From Owenia fusiformis (Eukaryota; Annelida; Polychaeta; Sabellida; Oweniidae), in the NCBI GenBank assembly GCA_903813345.2, contig CAIIXF020000008.1, positions 15,920,822 through 15,984,821 of the forward strand: a stretch of DNA of 64,000 nt. The letters are read 5' to 3'. This document shows positions 26,501-38,300 of this stretch, in pieces. The position numbers were made by a program, and so were the translations under genes. The first letter of the stretch is position 1. Every line of letters starts with the position of its first letter. The notes under the pieces are model-generated. The model had not been told where the DNA came from. It saw only the letters and a program-made list of their open reading frames with translations, and made no database searches.

Positions 26501-27706
26501 ACGAGTAACAATGGAATGGCCAAAAAACGTTAGGTCCTGCGACCTTACTAATATAGTGTACATGCAATGTACAAACCTTTTTAAGTACTGGTATACATAC
26601 AAGTCAATTTAAAACAAAGGGTTATAAATGCAGTCATTACCTCATACCAAGGCAGCAGTCTACATGACTCCATGTCATGGCCAATGACATTTCCTAAATA
26701 TTATCTTTCAACTGAACATTCAAATTCACAAAATATGCCGCCATTTTGAACAAATATGAGGCAAAATGATGAATTATGTATTTGCGTCAGTCATGCTATG
26801 AACGCCTATAATATCAATAAATTGAGAGATTCTCCGTAAATAATCAATTTTGTATGTCAGAATTTTACTCTAGTTTTCAAATATGTGATCAGACTATGAT
26901 AATACTGAAAATTAAAAAAATTATTAAAGAAAAAGTGACCATTGAACAATTCTGTCCGGGCTACTATGATACCAAGAACAAAAGAAGTGTCCGATGTGTT
27001 TTCTAAAACAATATAAAGAAGAGTATATACATCCATTTCATATCATATTGTTACCATTCAAATGATGACCATTAAATTGATGATGTGTAAAAGTTTTAGA
27101 ATTTTTTTGATTACTGGTTTAAGAGAAACGGATGTTCAAAAAGTTCACAATATCGATACCAATCCTTTAATGCATAAACATAACAAGTAGATTCAATACA
27201 AGCAAAACCCAAATCAAATACATGATAATACTAAAAAATCTCTTTAATTCCATATAAAAGAATAATTGGGAGAATTGAAATAACTTTCATTTCAACAAAA
27301 TCCATCTGTTAGAACTAGTTAGAATCAAGCATCGTTAAACTTTGAACGACCATCTGCACGAGTCATTGGGATTATTAAACAGATTATTTAAAAAATCTCT
27401 TTAATTCCATATAAAAGAATAATTGGGAGAATTGAAATAACTTTCATTTCAACAAAATCCATCTGTTAGAACTAGTTAGAATCAAGCATCGTTAAACTTT
27501 GAACGACCATCTGCACGAGTCATTGGGATTATTAAACAGATATCACAATAATACTAATCAATACTAATAAACGAATATTGTGTTGACCATTTTCAGCGGC
27601 ATTATTTTTAAAGGTTATTTCCTTTTATTTGTAGAAACTGAATCAAATCTCGCCAACGCTTCCTGCCAAAATGACAAGATTTACCTGCACAACGAATCAC
27701 GTGTGA
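14587..27706 (+). CDS. Adhesion GPCR with cadherin-like ectodomain, 850 aa
   Basis: 21 exons: 14587-14613, 15229-15262, 16733-16959, 17242-17452, 17676-17789, 17944-18134, 18361-18588, 18716-18974, 19163-19235, 19652-19760, 19906-19964, 20829-20943, 21762-21865, 22200-22299, 23425-23575, 23858-23927, 24085-24151, 24593-24678, 24845-24971, 25131-25259, 27635-27706. Total 2553 bp, all phases consistent. Signal peptide 1-20. Partial then full cadherin repeat 25-255 ([36 protein letters not shown]). Thr-rich linker, then GAIN domain about 275-545 ending in the GPS (W514, C519, C531, C533, HLT) with predicted self-cleavage L536/T537, releasing tethered agonist TNFAVLM. Seven membrane segments follow about 553-800: TM3 [18 protein letters not shown]5 start CWLS, TM6 TWLFGIL, TM7 [10 protein letters not shown]. 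The cytoplasmic tail is only about 45 residues. No EGF, LamG or HormR domain, so it is not a full CELSR/Flamingo. Ligand unknown. Confidence 0.9.
15797..15832. other. Palindrome with TTTGTTACATTGAC arms
   Basis: Perfect 14-bp arms, TTTGTTACATTGAC and GTCAATGTAACAAA, around a 4-bp loop in the receptor gene's intron 2. A diverged half copy, TTTTGTTACATTGGCG, is at about 16008. Likely a transposon terminus or relic; no promoter context is seen. Confidence 0.5.
16118..16225 (+). repeat. tRNA-like SINE fragment
   Basis: Contains TTTGGCTGAGAGGTATCAAG, which resembles a Pol III A box region, and CTTGGATTCAGACG, resembling a B box, about 75 bp apart. It does not fold into a complete tRNA cloverleaf with acceptor pairing, so I call it a tRNA-derived repeat, not a tRNA gene. 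Confidence 0.35.
16674..16707 (+). repeat. GTTT microsatellite near splice acceptor
   Basis: A GTTT-type tetranucleotide run just upstream of the acceptor of receptor exon 3 (AG at 16731). It contributes to the pyrimidine/T-rich tract region. Confidence 0.7.
19540..19605 (-). repeat. tRNA-related SINE fragment
   Basis: On the minus strand, GGCGCCGTAACCATGAGGTC followed by GTGAGTTCGAGGCGCG looks like the B-box half of a tRNA-derived element, with no complete acceptor stem. It lies in the receptor gene's intron 9, just before the acceptor of exon 10. Confidence 0.35.
21535..21716. mobile_element. Small hairpin element in receptor intron
   Basis: Near-perfect inverted arms of about 70 bp (21545-21607 and 21646-21710). 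Both carry ATGTATCATTCTATATT and TGTATGTACTAACCC in mirror order, with a loop of about 40 bp. It sits in intron 12, about 45 bp before the acceptor region of the TM1 exon. Recently inserted or conserved, since the arms differ at few positions. Confidence 0.7.
22221..22886 (+). repeat. Tandem array of TM2 exon plus donor site, six units of 111 bp
   Basis: Unit 1 is the real TM2 exon end with its donor (22299/22300). Units start near 22221, 22331, 22442, 22553, 22664 and 22775; the first spacing is 110 bp and the rest 111. Each unit has 79 bp of exon coding [17 protein letters not shown] plus IHDK, the donor GACAAG|GTAAGG, and about 30 bp of intron. Unit 6 has GACAAA|GTAAGG. Units 2-6 lack the true acceptor and the exon's first ~20 bp. 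From unit 2 the frame stays open over five 37-aa repeats. Reading through from unit 1 shifts frame and meets TGA TAA at once, so only the first donor gives a normal receptor. Units are nearly identical, so expansion is recent. Confidence 0.9.
25289..27173. mobile_element. 1.9-kb fold-back element in last receptor intron
   Basis: Outer ends are inverted: GGGTATCGATATGGTGAA near 25300, and its complement-like ATATCGATACCAATCC near 27150. Inner arms are long and close: 25831-26110 versus 26700-26989, sharing CACTTCTTTTGTTCTTGGTA, CCGGACAGAATTGTTCAATG and AAAATGGCGGCATATTTTGTG in mirror order. The middle (26112-26463) is non-inverted and holds short open frames, including one with [14 protein letters not shown] that I cannot assign to any transposase. 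It lies between receptor exons 20 and 21. Confidence 0.7.
27233..27541 (+). repeat. Perfect 152-bp tandem duplication
   Basis: Copies at 27233-27384 and 27390-27541 appear identical base for base, separated by 5 bp (period 157). Located about 90 bp before the acceptor of the last receptor exon. Identity implies a very recent duplication, or an assembly artefact. Confidence 0.9.
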
Positions 27707-27961
27707 ATGATCTTTCCATGGGTTAGATGGATGGATGAATGAAGATGGTATTGGCCACGGTTCATTTAGATCGAAGAGTCTTCCTCTTTTCCATTGTTTA
27801 TAACGTAATTCAATGAAATACGGAGACTCTTAGAAAATATGCATGAAGTGTAGTTGTAATACCTTTTGGAAACTTGCTCTCAGATCGTATTTAGTATTTG
27901 TTACCATTTTAGTAATACCGTGGCCAGTTGAACTGATAAAATACAACCAAAAAAACATTGT

Positions 27962-27967
27962 AATAAA
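27962..27967 (+). terminator. Candidate polyadenylation signal of adhesion GPCR gene
   Basis: AATAAA 256 bp after the stop codon, followed by a T-rich stretch. First canonical hexamer downstream on this strand. Confidence 0.5.
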
Positions 27968-28078
27968 ATAGATATATTTATTTCTCCTATACAATTCCAT
28001 ATAATTGTAATACTAGTATAAACAATACTTCATTTAATTTATTGGAATCATTTTTAAAGTACATACCGGACTATGGTA

Positions 28079-28810
28079 CAGGGTGACCAAAAATTGCAAC
28101 ATTTTCTTTGTTATTTACTTATGGGTCGCTGATATTTACATCTTCAACTTTCAAGGTGTTCAAATACGTGAAGTTTGAGCAACTGAAACTTGTTAATGAA
28201 GAAAAATATTTTTACAGCCATACTATGATGCAAAACTATGTCAAACACAGTTGAATGATTTATATCATTTTTGTCACAAATTTTTGATCGAATGTAATTG
28301 AAGAAAATAAGTAAAAGAACCCCGAGTTGTTTGTAGAATGAATCTGGGGGCCTTTTCATGCATTTCGCTTGTGTTTTTCATCTAAAAAAACATCAATTCA
28401 CTTTAAAACATTTTATTGACTATAAGATTGCACCATATAATCCTAAAAAATATTTCTAATTTTCAAGGAACATCTATTTTTCAAACTTCAGAGAGCTGAG
28501 AATCATTATTACGATCGCTTTTGAATAATATTAATGCTGTTCTAAATTGGTTTCATGTATGTAAATGGTACCCCTTCGTTAATCCCAAGAATTTTCTCTG
28601 AGAAATTTCCCATAGTATCCAATGGTATAATTCCAAGCAGATTTTGAGATAACAGGAAAGATGATCATTATACACACCTCATTGGGTTGTTTTGGTCTAT
28701 ATCACATCATCATTTATATATTCCCCAGATTCATTCTACAAACAACTCGCGGTCCTTTGCATAAACATGCTGTATACTGATGAATTGCCAAACTTTTGGA
28801 GGGAAGTGTA
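28079..28810. mobile_element. Nested transposon ends between receptor and galectin genes
   Basis: A CAGGGTGACCAAAAATTGCA terminus starts at 28079 after TA. A separate family's terminus, TGCCAAACTTTTGGAGGG... AGTG followed by TA, ends at 28808. Between them an inverted pair, GAGTTGTTTGTAGAATGAAT at about 28324 and its complement at about 28735, marks another fold-back. No intact element boundary pair is seen for the first two, so the region is a pile of decayed copies. It also must contain the galectin 3' UTR; AATAAA on the minus strand exists at 28417-28412 but is far from the stop codon. Confidence 0.45.
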
Positions 28811-29305
28811 CTCCCTGTAGATTGTAGTGCATTACCATCACCAGTTCATTATATAGTTGTTATTTGCATCATATGCCTCGTTCTATAGTCTTATTAAATA
28901 AGTATATAGTATAAGTGTATAGCTTAGTATATATCAGTGTTTATACAGTACAGCTTGCAACTTTAACAAATTTAAGTTCATAGTCTACCTGCATTACTGC
29001 ATTTTAAATGCATGAAACACATTTAAAACATGCGACTTAAAACAGTGATTAGCTCATCTGCTTTTTCGTTCAGTGCACATGAAAATGGGAAGGGGAAACA
29101 CACGCCCCTATCCCTATAACAGGCAACAGTCCGTATCAACACATGGGCAACAATTGTTCTTCAGCAGACTTGCAGCTTTGCTTTTCGTTCTGCGCACTTT
29201 ATTCTGAAATCGATGCACAAACTATTGAATTTCGTTATCATAAAATTATCAAATGTCAATCAAAGCAAACTTATTGATTCTTATATGTCTCATATAAATG
29301 AACTC
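28811..29305. other. Spacer downstream of the galectin stop codon
   Basis: AT-rich, presumably galectin 3' UTR on the minus strand. No domain-coding segment was recognised. If the galectin transcript were spliced at the consensus donor AAC|GTAAGT at 29328, a further 3' exon would have to lie here or beyond; I could not find one. Confidence 0.4.
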
Positions 29306-32300
29306 TTAAAAGTTGATTAAACTTACGTTAAGGTAGTGTATGGCATATAATTTGATGTCTCCATCTATCGCAACATGTGTGACATCTCCTAGCACTACAT
29401 TATACTTGTATTCCACAAAGAAACTGTCGTTAACGTCCACCTGGAAGGCAAGAACTTACATAATACAAAATCAGGTAGCAAACAATACTAGTCATTAAAC
29501 TTGAGTTTTTTTGAATAACGATACAAATGTTGGCGGTAAATTATTCTTGAACTCCATCAAAAGTTAGTCCACCCGATGTGGCTCAGTGGCAGAGTCAAAA
29601 GGTTACCAATATCGCTTGGCCCCGGGTTCAGACAAGTTTGTTTGTGCGTTATGTAATTCTGGGTGTTTGACTGAGTGGTTCACGACTCGTATTAAAGGCT
29701 GTGGTGTGTACCTGTATGTCTGTGTACCTGTGCACACAAAAGAACACAGGGCTCCTCCAAGGAGGGGTTTCTGGCTCTGTCTTCGAGTGTAAAATACGTA
29801 AAATACGGAATATACCAATGAGGTATTGCTAGCCATAATATGGCGGTAATCAAGATATAATAATAAAAAAAGGGAATTTCGTTGGCCCATGCAGTCTCAA
29901 AATAAAACTGGAGGGTACGTTAGGAATAAACAAGGCATCAATATGCAAAGTTTCACCATCTGCAATTTGTTATGGACGCCGAACGCCAAATGATGAACAC
30001 TGTCCACAAAATAGTTGGATAAAAATATATGTTCTCGCTCCAGAACATATAAAACTACTCGTATATACAACAATGCTATCTTACCATAAAATAATCTTTC
30101 CATACAGTTACTTTAATGTCCAGTTTACTGTCTCTGACAAACGGCAGATATCCGTCCACAAACTTCTCCACTTGCCATTTGTTGTTGATGTATGCATTGC
30201 AAACAGCCTTCCTGTCCATGCCCTGGAGTTGCACCTTCATGTGGAAGGCTACTGTGGTATCAGGATAGTAGTGGTCATTGGTTTGGAACCCAAATTGAAA
30301 ACTGAAACATAATATGTCATGTATGTTTTATAATATGTCCATTTGCAGAAAATTGTGATAGTCTATGATGGATGTTGTGTTCGTCATGATTGCCATATAA
30401 TTTTTATGATGATTGTGTTTTGAATCTATTGGAAAATGTATTTGATTGTATGTTCTGCCATTGGAATAACCATTTAGGTTTGATTGTGTTTGAATGTTTT
30501 TGACATTGTCCTTCGAGCAAGTATGTCCGAACTTTGGGTATTGTTCTGTTTTGAATTTGTTAATAGAATGTTTTAATGACAAGTTCTGTTAATGGTGTTA
30601 GCTTTTTTGTATGATTTTTGGCATACACTTGTTGTCATGATTGGAATTTTAATTTATTGAAGATATACCTTTTCCATACCTATTTCGAGAGCTTATGTAC
30701 AACTAAGATATTCAGAATCTGAACTACGCTTATGAACAACTAACAGATTTCAAGGATCTGGACGACCCTTATGTACAATTAACAGATATTCAGAATCGGG
30801 ACGACGCTTGTGAACAGCTTACAGATTTCCTGGATCAGGACGACCCTTTTGTACAACTAACATATATTCAGAATCTGAACTACGCTTATGAACAACATTC
30901 GCTTATGAACAACATTTAGAGTGCAGTGGCAAGAATAAAAATACAAATGTACATACCTTTCTGCGTATTCTGGAATGTAGCCATCAATACATACAACCTC
31001 GCCGATACACAGACCGTTGGGGATTTCTTTCACATAGGGTAGTGTCTACAATTGTAAAATGCACACAAATATATGGAAAAAAAGATTAATCAATCATTTA
31101 AGACTTTTGGATGTAATTATTTCTAAAAGATGGTGGTTGTGGGCTGTCAACGAAAGAATGAATAAGTAAGAACTAGGTCAAAGTTAACTAATGATTGTCA
31201 CACTGTTATTATTATGTAAAATAGTAACAGGAATTTCATTTGGCGGCTGTGTGAATATTCTACATTTTACACTTGGATTACCTTTAAATCTGGGTAATGT
31301 ACATTGTAAAAGTTTACATCACCATCTAAGATGAGATGTGATATTTTCTCAATAGACATCTGGTGCTTGAATCCCAGGATATAGGTACCGTCAACAAAAA
31401 CCTAAAACCAGACAATGCAGTTTTACAATCATTTTAAACACATCCAATATTTCCTGAGTGTCTCAAAAGTGAAACATGGTGGCCAGTCACTGTGACGTCT
31501 ATGATTTACTTGCCTAGTGTATGACACTGCCACATTACATTCATTTTACAACTCTATTATGTAACTTCGCTAATGTAGCAATAGAAATATAGATCTCAGG
31601 CTCGTAGCCGAGGGGGGGGGGGGTTCGATTCGAGAGAACCCCCCCCCACCCCACCCCCTGGCTCAAAAATCTTTAAAAATCATGCAGTTTTTCACCATTT
31701 TTTTGGACCAAAATTGTCCCAAGTAAACCCCCCTGGAATTTTTCAAAAATTGAACCCCACTTGGCAAATCCTGGCTACGGGCCTGCACCTGTACGATTAC
31801 ACTAAAAAATAAAGACGAAAAAAGGTGAACCATCACGATATATTGATCACCAAACTGCAGCTGAACTTAAATTAAAACATGTTTTATTTGCTAAACATAG
31901 TGCTCTAATAGTATTGCTAAAGGACTTCACATACCACATATCCTTCTTTTTGAATTTCAATCTCCATTTCAAAGGGGTGGCCCCTGAAGAATGGAAATCT
32001 TTCTATCTTTGCAATTGCTTGCTGCTTGCGCCTATCTTCCCTTTTGACCCACTCTTTTTTGACGACAGCGTCCAATCCGATGGAACCCCCATTGCCATCA
32101 GGGGCAAATATTGGACTCATTTTCATAGCAAGATTGCTCAACGGGGGTCCCTCTAGACCACTTTGAAGGTTCACTGTAAAACTAAAGCCGAATAAAATAT
32201 TATAGATAGCTGCAAATATTAAGATCAACCGCTATGGCGAAAAGCAAAAAGTACTTGAGAAACACAGAAGGAACAGTTATTAACAAAGGGAAACAAGTTA

Positions 32301-35300
32301 CCGCTTGGGCCACAACAATAATAAAACACTCCAGAAGACATATCATATGTTTAACATTAAACTAGTCCTCGAACATCAAAATACTTGTGGATAGGAGGAG
32401 ATACATACGAGGCGAATTCTATAAATATGTAAGCACAATGCAATTACCAGAGGTATTTGAAAAACGGAGATTTATAACTACAAAATCAGTATAGTATTTA
32501 GTTGTTCCATCTTACCATTTACATTTGTTCTGGACAAATCCCTCAATGTGGATGTGCCGTCCAACCTTCAATGGCTCTGACAACTTCATTACAACCAACA
32601 TTGGACTGTTGACATCCCCCTAGATAATAGAATAAAAAATGTTACTTTGTACCGTGTTGGATGAATTATGATTGCGGTCCCTCTTTGTTTCATTTTTGGC
32701 TGGGATCTTAATTGCAATTACTTGGGAAATATAAATAGTTACTGGTTGTCTCAACCTAAAACACTAACTTCTTCACGTTTCGATAGACATCCGATCGTGT
32801 TCCTTCATCAAAATTGTTAATTTTCTGACGTCGGTAACGATCTTGGCGGTTTTTGGTAACGTGATCATAGATCGCACAACTCAGAACAATTGTGTAATTG
32901 ACGGAGACCCAAGATAATGAGAGCGATGTGAATATTAGATGCGAAATTTGTTCACTTCAAAAAAAATTACAAACTCTCACTCGTTTGGGATCACGTCAAT
33001 GAGTACGTGTTTAAGGTTAAGGCAAATAGTAATTATTCATATAAATAACTCATACTAACCTGCACTGACATGTTCAGAAGATGATACGTGTTCCTTTTGT
33101 CAGCTGGTCATATTATTTACGAATCTTATAATGGAATATCCTAACATGTTCGCTCAAGCAATGCGACATTATCTAACTTGGTTAACAGTTATAAAATCAC
33201 TTTCTCTTCCTAAATCCCAGAGGTTAGCAGTATACCATCACAGATGAAACCCCCATTTGAAAAGACGTTTACAAACAGCTTGAGTGACCATTGCTTGCCA
33301 AATGTGATCTTTCGTGGTCTGCGCGGTGTTTCGTAATTATTGCCAAATAGTGCACAATCTAATGCGAAATTGTGTTGCTTATTGAACAAGACAGAACATT
33401 AACTTATAGGGGGTATTCGATACCAGCAAACCAAACTGTGACCAAGCTAAGTAACAACTTAACTTATCTCATAATTTAAAGTTAATTCCCACAGTGAATG
33501 CACTTATACATGTACCTGGTATGTTGTGGAAAAAACAGGACCCTGAACGAGATACTAATAAGCCAGATAAGCCCACCATAACAGAGGGAACGAGCCCAAT
33601 CAGTCTTTAGTCAAGTTAATTGAATAGTGTTACGCTGTGGTCAAAAAGCGCGGTCGTTCGATGAACTATCTAATCAAATATGTTTTCATCATACCCTTTC
33701 GAATAGTTTAATTTGACTCCTTTAAAAGTTAATACAAAGATAATCTAATAATATACAATACATACGCATGCTGAGCCTATAATAGCATGCGATATGAAAC
33801 GCAATATTTGGGAAAATTTAACAACGAATTGACTATCTACACGTACAAAAATCGACTCTTAATAAGATATTATCCATTGATCATTAATCAGAAGAGTCAA
33901 TCTTTAGTTACTAAATCAAAATTACAGTCGCATATTTCTTCTGTATTTTGTTTTATTTTTCAGAGTGTAGTTATTACTACTAGCCCATTGGCATCAGGGT
34001 TGACGCAGTGATAGGGCCCTAAATAACAAAAGAGGTTCACTCACCTGTTGACTATGCTTGAATGACGGCTCATCATCTACTGTACTGATGGGTGATATCT
34101 TAAATCGCTGTCCATCCAGGCTGTCTTGGTCTTTCTGCGAGAATTCATTCTCTGATGTTACTTCTGACCAATACCCTATTGAATCTTGATCGGGAGATCT
34201 CGCTGTCTCTTTTGGACTCCCTTGTCCGTAGTATATCATTGGAGCTTGGCAGATGTAGACAGGGCCGCTATGAGTGGGAGGCAGTGCCTTTAGCGGTGCA
34301 GTACTTTCCTGTCTGTATCGTATAGGACCTTTGTCCAGGAGCTCTGTTATTGTATCACCTTTAGAAGACACTCTCCCAAAACTGTCCTTACCTATGTTCA
34401 CATGAATCTCGTTACGATTTGAATCCTGTGAGGACTGCCCATCTTCTTCTTTAATATAAGCATTCGGATCATCCCAATCAGGGTCTTCAATAGCCGTCTT
34501 GTATGATGATTTGGAAGACATACCTTCAGACATATTATCAGAATTATTTCTGTATGGATTATCTTTATTAGTGTAGTCCCACTGTAGGTAATGAAATGAG
34601 TCGTCTGTGTCACGATGGACTGCAAAGAACTCCTTTACAGGTTCAACTATTGATGAGTTGAATCGTTCTTTGAGAGATACGTCTGGTTTTGTCTTATTGT
34701 CCCCATGGGGTTCTTTGTTCTCAGAAATGTCTGTTAATTGCTCATGCGTTGCTTCATCACCTTCAGCAATGTCAGAATCACCTTTAGAATTTGTAGTTTC
34801 TTTGGATGGGGTGTTTTCTTTTAACGTGACGTTTTCCTGTGGAGTTAGTTCTGTGTGTATAGCTCCATTACCTTTACGTTGAAGTATAAATTGATCGTCC
34901 TCGTAGTATGTTTCTGGAATTCTTTCATCACTATGATAACGTTTGTCTTGATATTGCTCAGAGCTCCCAGTTGTATCTTTAAGACTATCAGTGATGTCGC
35001 CAAATGTTTTCTTTATCTTTCCAATAAAACCTGGTTTATCAGATTCTGTCGGTTCGCCTTCCAGAGTCAATGTTTCCTCATTTTTATTCATTTCATTATC
35101 AAATGTATTGTCATCAATATCGGTGCTATTCTTCCACAGTTCAATTCTGTCATTAAAACTCACTGATTTACTTTGAGGATCCTGCGATTGATACTCGATG
35201 GCAGCAGGCGTTGCTTTGATGTGTTGTTCTGCCTCTTTAATAACGTTGTTATCTGTTGCGTTAGAGTTGAAGGACTCCTCACTTTCAAATACGTTATTGG

Positions 35301-38300
35301 GTTTTTGAAATATATTATTAAACTCTTTTTGGATCTTACCTTCAGACCCAGAAGTTACACCATCATCGTGTAGTTGTTCATTTTCATTGTTCCTTTTGAA
35401 TGTTTCATGAAGTTTTTCCTTTACTTTATCCAGAAAACTAGAGTCTTCGTCACCTTTGTCAAAGCTTAGTTTAGCATCACTTGACTCATCAATATCACTA
35501 ATTTTGGCATTTATCGGTGATATATATCCAATACCCTTCTGATAATACAGAGGTTCTGATTCTGTTTCTTTAAAACGCTCAAAGTCAGTTTTCTCACTAG
35601 CTATGTTAGCACCATACTCCTGATCTATGTCTTTGGATTCGGGTGACTTTGCTCCAAATGTGTCCTTAAATTTTTGTTGCACTTTGTCTACAAAGGTTAT
35701 GCTACTGCCATCCTTTAGCTCTTTACTTATTTTTGGTGCACGGGTCACTTCACTTTCAATTAGATCACTAGTTTTTGCATCAGCCTTCTCTTCAGAATAT
35801 ATGTCCTTTTGAGAATTACCTGTGAAACTCAATTTATCTTTGACTTTATCTAGAAAGCTTGAATCGCCCTTCGTCTTGTATTCATCATCTAGATTGTTGT
35901 CTTCGGGTATTTGTCCTTCTTCAAGTTCGTTTTGTCTTGATTCGACCTTTTGATGCTCATCAATATCCTTTTCTGAATCCTTAGTGAAACTCAACTTCTC
36001 TTTGACTTTGTCTAGGAAACTTGGGTCGGTAACAGCAGATTCACCATCGGTAGCACTATTATCATTGTCAATGGTACCATAAGGTTCAACTTTTATTTCG
36101 TCGATATCATTTGTTTTTCCCTCGACCTTTTTCTGATCATCAATATCCTTTTCCGAATCCTTTGTGAAACTCAACTTTTCTTTGATCTTGTCTAGTAAAC
36201 TTGGGTCGGTAGCAGCAGATTCACTATCAATAGCAATCTTATCATTGTCAATAGTATTATTAAGTTCAACTTGTATTTCGTCAATAGCATTTGTTTTTCC
36301 CCCGACCTTTGTCTGATCATCAATATCCTTTTCCGAATCCTTTGTGAAACTCAACTTTTCTTTGATCTTGTCTAGTAAACTTGGGTCCGTAACAGCAGAT
36401 TCGTGATCAATACCACTTTTCTCACTGTCAATAGTACTATTTAGTTCAACTTTTACTTCGTTAATATCATGTATTTCTCCCTCGAGCTTTTTCTGATCAT
36501 CAATATCCTTTTCCGAATCCTTTGTGAAACTCAACTTTTCTTTGATCTTGTCTAGTAAACTAGGGTCTGTAACAGTAGATTCACTATCAATAAAAATCTT
36601 ATCATTGTCAATAGTATTATTAACTTCACTTTTTATTTCGTCAATATCATTTGTTTTTCCCTCGACCTTTGTCTCATCATCAATATCCTTTTCCGAATCC
36701 TTTGTGAAACTCAACTTTTCTTTGATCTTGTCTAGTAAACTTGGGTCTGTAACAGCAGATTCACCATCAACAGCACTATTATCATTGTCAATGGTACCAT
36801 TAGGTTCAACTTTTATTTCGTCGATATCATTTGTTTTTCCCTCAACCTTTTTCTGATCATCAATATCCTTTTCCGAATCCTTTGTGAAACTCAACTTTTC
36901 TTTGATCTTGTCTAGTAAACTAGGGTCTGTAACAGCAGATTCACTATCGATAGCAATCTTATCATTGTCAATAGTACCATTAGATTCAACTTTTATTTCG
37001 TCAATAGCATTTGTTTTTCCCTCGACCTTTGTCTGATCATCAATATCCTTTTCCGAATCCTTTGTGAAACTCAACTTTTCTTTGATCTTGTCTAGTAAAC
37101 TTGGGTCGGTAGCAGCAGATTCACTATCAATAGCAATCTTATCATTGTCAATAGTATTATTAAGTTCAACTTTCACTTCGTCAATAGAATTTGTTTTTCC
37201 CTCGACCTTTGTCTGATCATCAATATCCTTTTCCGAATCCTTTGTGAAACTCAACCTTTCTTTGATCTTGTCTAGGAAACTAGGGTCTGTAACAGCAGGT
37301 TCACCATCAATACCACTTTTATCACTGTCAATTGTACCAAAAGTCTCAACTTTTACTTCGTCAAGTTTATTTGTTTTTGCATCGATTTCTGTTTGATTAT
37401 CAATATCTTTTTCTGAATCCTTTGTGAAACTCAACCTTTCTTTGATCTTGTCTAGAAGGTTTTGATCATTTCTTGTTGATCCACTATCAACAGCGTGAGG
37501 ATTGTTGTCACTAGTGTCCCTGTGTTCTACACTATCCCCTTGTATTGCATGTACAATCTCAGTTTGTTTTGCTTCTACTTTGTCTGCTTCATCGATATAT
37601 TTTTCTGAATCCCCAGTGAAACGCAACTTCTCTTTGATTTTATCAAGGATGGTCGGGTCATTTACACTTGATTCACTATCAGTAGCGTGTGTATCATTGT
37701 TATTGCTTTGTACTGTTTTTACCTTCTCTTCGATGTTATCATCCTTTCCTGGATCCCTTGCATTCTTTTCGGAATTTCTTGTGAAACTCAAAGTATCTTT
37801 GACTTTATCTATGAATCGTGTGTCATTCTCATATTCTGGTTTAGTTTTGCATTCATTATCTGTTTTATCATATTCTGGTTCTTTTTCTTCTTCGGGCTTA
37901 TTTGTGTTTGTTTCTACCTTTTCTTGGTCATCAATATCTGAATCCTTAGAGAAACTCAACTTCTCTTTCACTTTATCAAGAAAGCTTGGGTCTTTCTCAT
38001 TACTTTTAATTGTGCTTTTTAATTTTGCATTATTATTTTGTTCACTCTGTGTTTGCGAATCATTGGTAACGATTACTTCTTGTTGGTCCGCGTCTGAATC
38101 AAGATCTATGTGTTCATTCTTTTCGTTGTCACCTTCGGATTTTTTTCTGAATGTCTCATTGAATTTTTGCTGAACCTTGTCTATGAAGCCCAACTCATTG
38201 GCTTCATTGGCGGTAGTTTTTTCCTTATCACTGATACCATCAGTTTCTGCTAGAACATCTTCTTTTGAAGAGTTGACTTCACTTGTATTGTCTTCTTTCC

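Noticed and set aside
28412-28417. Poly(A) signal for the galectin gene
   Set aside because: About 890 bp from the stop and inside a transposon-rich stretch; too uncertain to assign.
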